Below are positions 61,334 to 64,000 of a stretch of DNA of 64,000 nucleotides, in pieces; the stretch's first letter is position 1, and every line of letters starts with the position of its first letter. The stretch is taken from the NCBI RefSeq assembly GCF_035593305.1, contig NZ_CP141615.1, positions 2,139,722 to 2,203,721 of the forward strand, in the 5' to 3' direction. The DNA comes from Limnochorda sp. L945t. Lineage in GTDB: Bacteria; Bacillota; Limnochordia; Limnochordales; Geochordaceae. A program made the translations under genes and the position numbers. Under the pieces are notes generated by a model. It searched no databases. It had not been told where the DNA came from and saw only the letters and a program-made list of their open reading frames with translations.

Positions 61334-63321
61334 CACCGCGCCGCGGCCACGGACCGGGACCCATACCCTCTCGTCGCCAGCCACTGCCGGGCCACGACCG
61401 CCGCCATCAAGCCCACCCCTATGAGATCCGTTACGAGGCCGGGGTCGATCATCATGACCCCTCCGGCCAACAGCATCACGCGCTCGACGACGGTGAGATG
61501 CGTCCTCATGAAGCCCCCGAGCGCCACGGCCACGGCGAACATTCCGGCCAGCGACGTGAAGGTCATCTGCAGGACCTGGAGCAGGTGCACGTCCTGCAGC
61601 AGCAGCACCGGGGACATGACGAAGATGTACGGCACCAAGAACGCGCCCACCGCAAGGCGCGTGGCGATCACGCCCGTTCGCATCGGGTTGCTGCCGGCAA
61701 TGCCCGAGCCTGCGTACGCGGCCAGCGCCACGGGCGGCGTGATGTCGGCCACGACCCCGAAGTAGAAGACGAACATGTGGGCCGCCAGGAGCGGCACGCC
61801 CAACCGCAGCAGGGCCGGAGCGGCGATGGTGGAGGTGATGACGTAGTTGGCGGTGGTCGGCACCCCCATGCCGAGGATGAGCGACGTCACCATCGTGGAC
61901 AGCATGGTCAACAGCAAGTTGCCTCGCGCCAGTTCGACCAGGCCGCTCGCCAGCTTGAGCCCGAGCCCGGTCAGCGTGACGACGCCGATGATGATGCCCG
62001 CCGCCGCCGTGGCCATGACCACGCCCAGCGCCCCTTTGGCGCCTTGCTCGAGCGCTGCCACGAAATCGCGCCAGCTCATCCGGGTCGAGGGATGCACCAT
62101 CGAGGCGCCGATGGCGAGGACGATCCCGTAGAAGGCCGCCTTCATGGGGGTGCTGCCCTCGAGCAACAGCCAGATGATGCCGACGAGCGGCAGGAAGAGA
62201 TGTCCTCGGCTTGCGAGCACGCTCCAGAATCCGGGAAGGTCTTTGCGCGGCAGGCCGCGCAAGCCGAGGCGCTTGGCCTCGTAGTGCACCGCGATGAAGA
62301 TGCCGGTGAAGTAAAGGAGCGCCGGCACCGCGGCCGACTTGGCCACCTCGATGTACGGGATCCCGGTGAACTCGGCCATGAGGAACGCGGCCGCTCCCAT
62401 GACGGGCGGCATGATCTGGCCCCCGGTGGAGGCCGCCGCTTCCACCGCTGCGGCGAACTCCGGCCGGTAGCCCAGGCGCTTCATCATGGGGATGGTAAAG
62501 CTGCCCGACCCCACCGTGTTGGCGACGGAGCTGCCCGAGATGGTTCCCTCCAGGGCGCTGGTGATCACCGCCACCTTGGCCGGCCCTCCGGAGGCCCATC
62601 CCGCGACCGCGTTGGCGAGATCGATGAAAAACCGGCCGATCCCGGTCTTCTCGAGGAAAGCCCCGAAGAGGATGAACAGGAAGATGAACGTCGACGACAC
62701 CCCGAGCGGAATCCCGAAGATCCCCTCCGTCGTGAAGTACAGGTGGCTCGCCACCTGGGTGAGCGAGAACCCCCGGTGGGCGAAGAAGCCCGGCAGGTGG
62801 CGACCGGCCAGGGCGTAGGCGATGAACCCCATCCCGATGATCACGATGGGCCAGCCCACCACCCGGCGGGTCGCCTCCAGCACGAGCACGAGCGCCGCCA
62901 GCGCCACCACGATGTCGACCCGGGTCGGCATGGCCGCGCGCAGCACGATCTCCTGGTAAAAGACGACCAGATAGAGCGACGAGGCCGCCGCCGCCAGCGC
63001 GAGCGCCACGTCCCACCAGACGAGCCGCGTGCGGTCACCGCTGCGGCGAGCCGGGTAGAGGAGGTAGACCAGGGCCATCCCGAAGGCGAGGTGAACGGCC
63101 CGCTGGATCCGTGCGTCGAAGACTCCAAAGGCGGCCGTGTAGAGCTGGAACACCGAGAACGCAATGGCTAGCAGCGCCACGGCCGCCCCGACCGGCCCCC
63201 GCAGCCTCCGGTAGGCAGACTCCCGGTCGTATCGCGCCAGTACCTCGTCGATGTCGATGCGTTCTTCTGCGGCGTCGCTGCCTGAGCCCGCCGCGGTCGC
63301 GCCGCCTCTAAGTTCCGCCAT
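61333..63321 (-). CDS. TRAP transporter fused permease (DctQM type, TAXI family)
   Basis: 662 residues, about 16-18 helices. Roughly the first 180 residues are the small DctQ-like part and the rest the large DctM-like transport unit. LEGTISGSSVANTVGSGSFTIPMMKRLGY and GGQIMPPVMGAAAFLMAEFTG are abridged here as SGSSVANTVGSG and QIMPPVMGAAAF, both family hallmarks; LGMGVPTTANYVI and DITPPVALAAYAGSGIA belong to the second half. Fused QM permeases go with TAXI solute-binding proteins and use an ion gradient to import carboxylates. The gene overlaps DUF1850 by 14 bp. Confidence 0.92.
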   Translation of the reverse strand: MAELRGGATAAGSGSDAAEERIDIDEVLARYDRESAYRRLRGPVGAAVALLAIAFSVFQLYTAAFGVFDARIQRAVHLAFGMALVYLLYPARRSGDRTRLVWWDVALALAAAASSLYLVVFYQEIVLRAAMPTRVDIVVALAALVLVLEATRRVVGWPIVIIGMGFIAYALAGRHLPGFFAHRGFSLTQVASHLYFTTEGIFGIPLGVSSTFIFLFILFGAFLEKTGIGRFFIDLANAVAGWASGGPAKVAVITSALEGTISGSSVANTVGSGSFTIPMMKRLGYRPEFAAAVEAAASTGGQIMPPVMGAAAFLMAEFTGIPYIEVAKSAAVPALLYFTGIFIAVHYEAKRLGLRGLPRKDLPGFWSVLASRGHLFLPLVGIIWLLLEGSTPMKAAFYGIVLAIGASMVHPSTRMSWRDFVAALEQGAKGALGVVMATAAAGIIIGVVTLTGLGLKLASGLVELARGNLLLTMLSTMVTSLILGMGVPTTANYVITSTIAAPALLRLGVPLLAAHMFVFYFGVVADITPPVALAAYAGSGIAGSNPMRTGVIATRLAVGAFLVPYIFVMSPVLLLQDVHLLQVLQMTFTSLAGMFAVAVALGGFMRTHLTVVERVMLLAGGVMMIDPGLVTDLIGVGLMAAVVARQWLATRGYGSRSVAAAR

Positions 63322-63901
63322 GCTCCTCCCCTACCCCCACGATCTCCAGCTCCAGGGCCGCGCCCGGCCCTGCCAGCCGGCTCAAGGGATACGCCTGCCC
63401 GTTCACCCACAGCTGGTGTTCCGTCCAGGGCCACGTCCGCACGACGAGGTGCGGGATCACCCGGTGCAGGCCGTCCAGCACCAGGATCGCCTGTCCGTCC
63501 CGCCACTCCAACCGGCCCTCGGGCGGGAGCCCGGCCCCGAGCGAGGAATACTCGGTGCGGTAGAGCACGATCCCGTCGTCCCACCGGAAATACTCCCGCA
63601 CCCGGGTCTTCTCCACCGAGTGGCGATACTCGATCGAAAACGCCGCATCCGGATGGTCCGGTGACAGCCGCAGCAGCAAGGCGCCCGACGCGGCGTCCCG
63701 GACCTCCACCCAAACCGCCTCGCCCGCCGGAACTTCGCCGGCGACACCGCCCGGTGCTGCCAGCACGACCGACGCGGCCAGCGCGATCGCGAGCCCTCCG
63801 GCCCGGGCCGCCCCGGCGAGCATCTGAGCGCATCGCGGCACGGCGGGCCGGCACCCCCCACGGAGCGCCCGCCCGCCGGCCGCCCGGGCCTCGGCCGTCA
63901 C
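63308..63901 (-). CDS. DUF1850 protein of the TRAP-TAXI transporter
   Basis: 197 residues. An N-terminal hydrophobic segment (GGLAIALAASVVLAAPGG, about 35-52) is a signal or anchor. The rest is a small beta-rich domain with FSIEYRHSVEKTRVREYF, the SIEYxHSVExT signature of DUF1850, which occurs almost only between TAXI binding protein and fused TRAP permease genes, as here. Its molecular job is unknown; outside-facing assembly or coupling is plausible. GTG at 63901 with AGGG about 9 bases upstream; ATG at 63823 lacks a site. Confidence 0.85.
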   Translation of the reverse strand: MTAEARAAGGRALRGGCRPAVPRCAQMLAGAARAGGLAIALAASVVLAAPGGVAGEVPAGEAVWVEVRDAASGALLLRLSPDHPDAAFSIEYRHSVEKTRVREYFRWDDGIVLYRTEYSSLGAGLPPEGRLEWRDGQAILVLDGLHRVIPHLVVRTWPWTEHQLWVNGQAYPLSRLAGPGAALELEIVGVGEEHGGT

Positions 63902-63935
63902 CCGTCGAAGCCCTGCCGTCGACGCTGCCCTCCCG

Positions 63936-64000
63936 TCAGCCTCCGGCCTGCTGGTAGAAACGGGCCGCGCCCGGATGGAGGTCCAGCGACATGCCGTCCC
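63936..64000 (-). CDS. TAXI-family TRAP solute-binding protein, C-terminal end
   Basis: Only the last 20 or so codons are inside the window. They read MSLDLHPGAARFYQQAGG before a TGA at 63938-63936. The LHPGAxxYY-like end is characteristic of TAXI binding proteins, and the neighbours (DUF1850 and fused permease) confirm the identity. It captures the substrate outside the membrane. The rest lies right of base 64000. Confidence 0.8.
   Translation of the reverse strand, partial: DGMSLDLHPGAARFYQQAGG

Noticed and set aside
61333-63016. A single 893-codon frame joining the metallophosphoesterase with sequence antisense-like to the TRAP permease
   Set aside because: Only the last 332 codons (from 61333) show the metallophosphoesterase fold; the upstream part is the shifted shadow of the permease gene.

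Overview
The window is gene-dense, very GC-rich bacterial chromosome with no rRNA, tRNA, CRISPR array, prophage or insertion sequence that I can see. Gene content points to a high-GC member of the Firmicutes side of the tree, for example a Limnochordia, Thermaerobacter or Symbiobacterium relative. The pointers are an RNase HIII, the YmfF/YmfH peptidase pair, a YutG-type phosphatase, a YprB-like exonuclease, a split cytochrome b6/subunit IV quinol oxidase and Shine-Dalgarno sites of the GGAGG type. The taxonomic placement is inference. TTG and GTG starts are common, and many neighbouring genes overlap by ATGA or GTGA.

Layout. 1-8.2 kb (minus): arginine operon argC-argJ-argB-argD-carB-argG, with no carA inside. 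8.3-20.7 kb (minus): housekeeping genes murA, an RsmC-like methyltransferase, a RNase-H-like exonuclease, a TPR protein, rnhC, deoC, an EamA exporter, two M16 peptidases, a Ski2/Mtr4-like helicase and a PgpA-like phosphatase. 20.8-26.5 kb (plus): a respiratory block behind a clear sigma-A promoter, with a lipid-anchored blue copper protein, cytochrome b6, subunit IV, Rieske protein, a 33-residue membrane peptide, a diheme cytochrome c, an unrecognised membrane protein, a four-cluster polyferredoxin and two small proteins. 26.5-45 kb (mixed strands): glutamate dehydrogenase, QueG, a LonB-type protease with a ParA-like ATPase, a Cys-rich ArsR/SufR-like regulator, an ECF S-component, CopZ, a LacD-type aldolase, GalU, an M19 dipeptidase, Hpt with an unusual kinase-like/nuclease-like fusion, TPR and XRE-TPR proteins and a short-chain dehydrogenase. 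45.1-48.5 kb: three tandem M42 aminopeptidases. 48.5-59.3 kb: a secreted barrel-like protein, HemL, a beta-lactamase-fold serine hydrolase, a HEAT-repeat protein, malic enzyme, an ABC-2 exporter and a second glutamate dehydrogenase behind a perfect operator-like dyad. 59.3-64 kb: endonuclease IV, a metallophosphoesterase, and a TAXI-type TRAP transporter with its DUF1850 protein and the end of its binding protein.

The region most likely to hold something undescribed is 20.9-26.2 kb. It combines a b6c-type quinol:acceptor oxidoreductase with a copper protein as probable electron acceptor, a 4x[4Fe-4S] ferredoxin, a predicted one-helix subunit and two membrane proteins I cannot name. A second candidate is the fusion protein beside hpt. 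All five convergent pairs of well-supported genes in the middle of the window overlap at their 3' ends by 10-68 bp.
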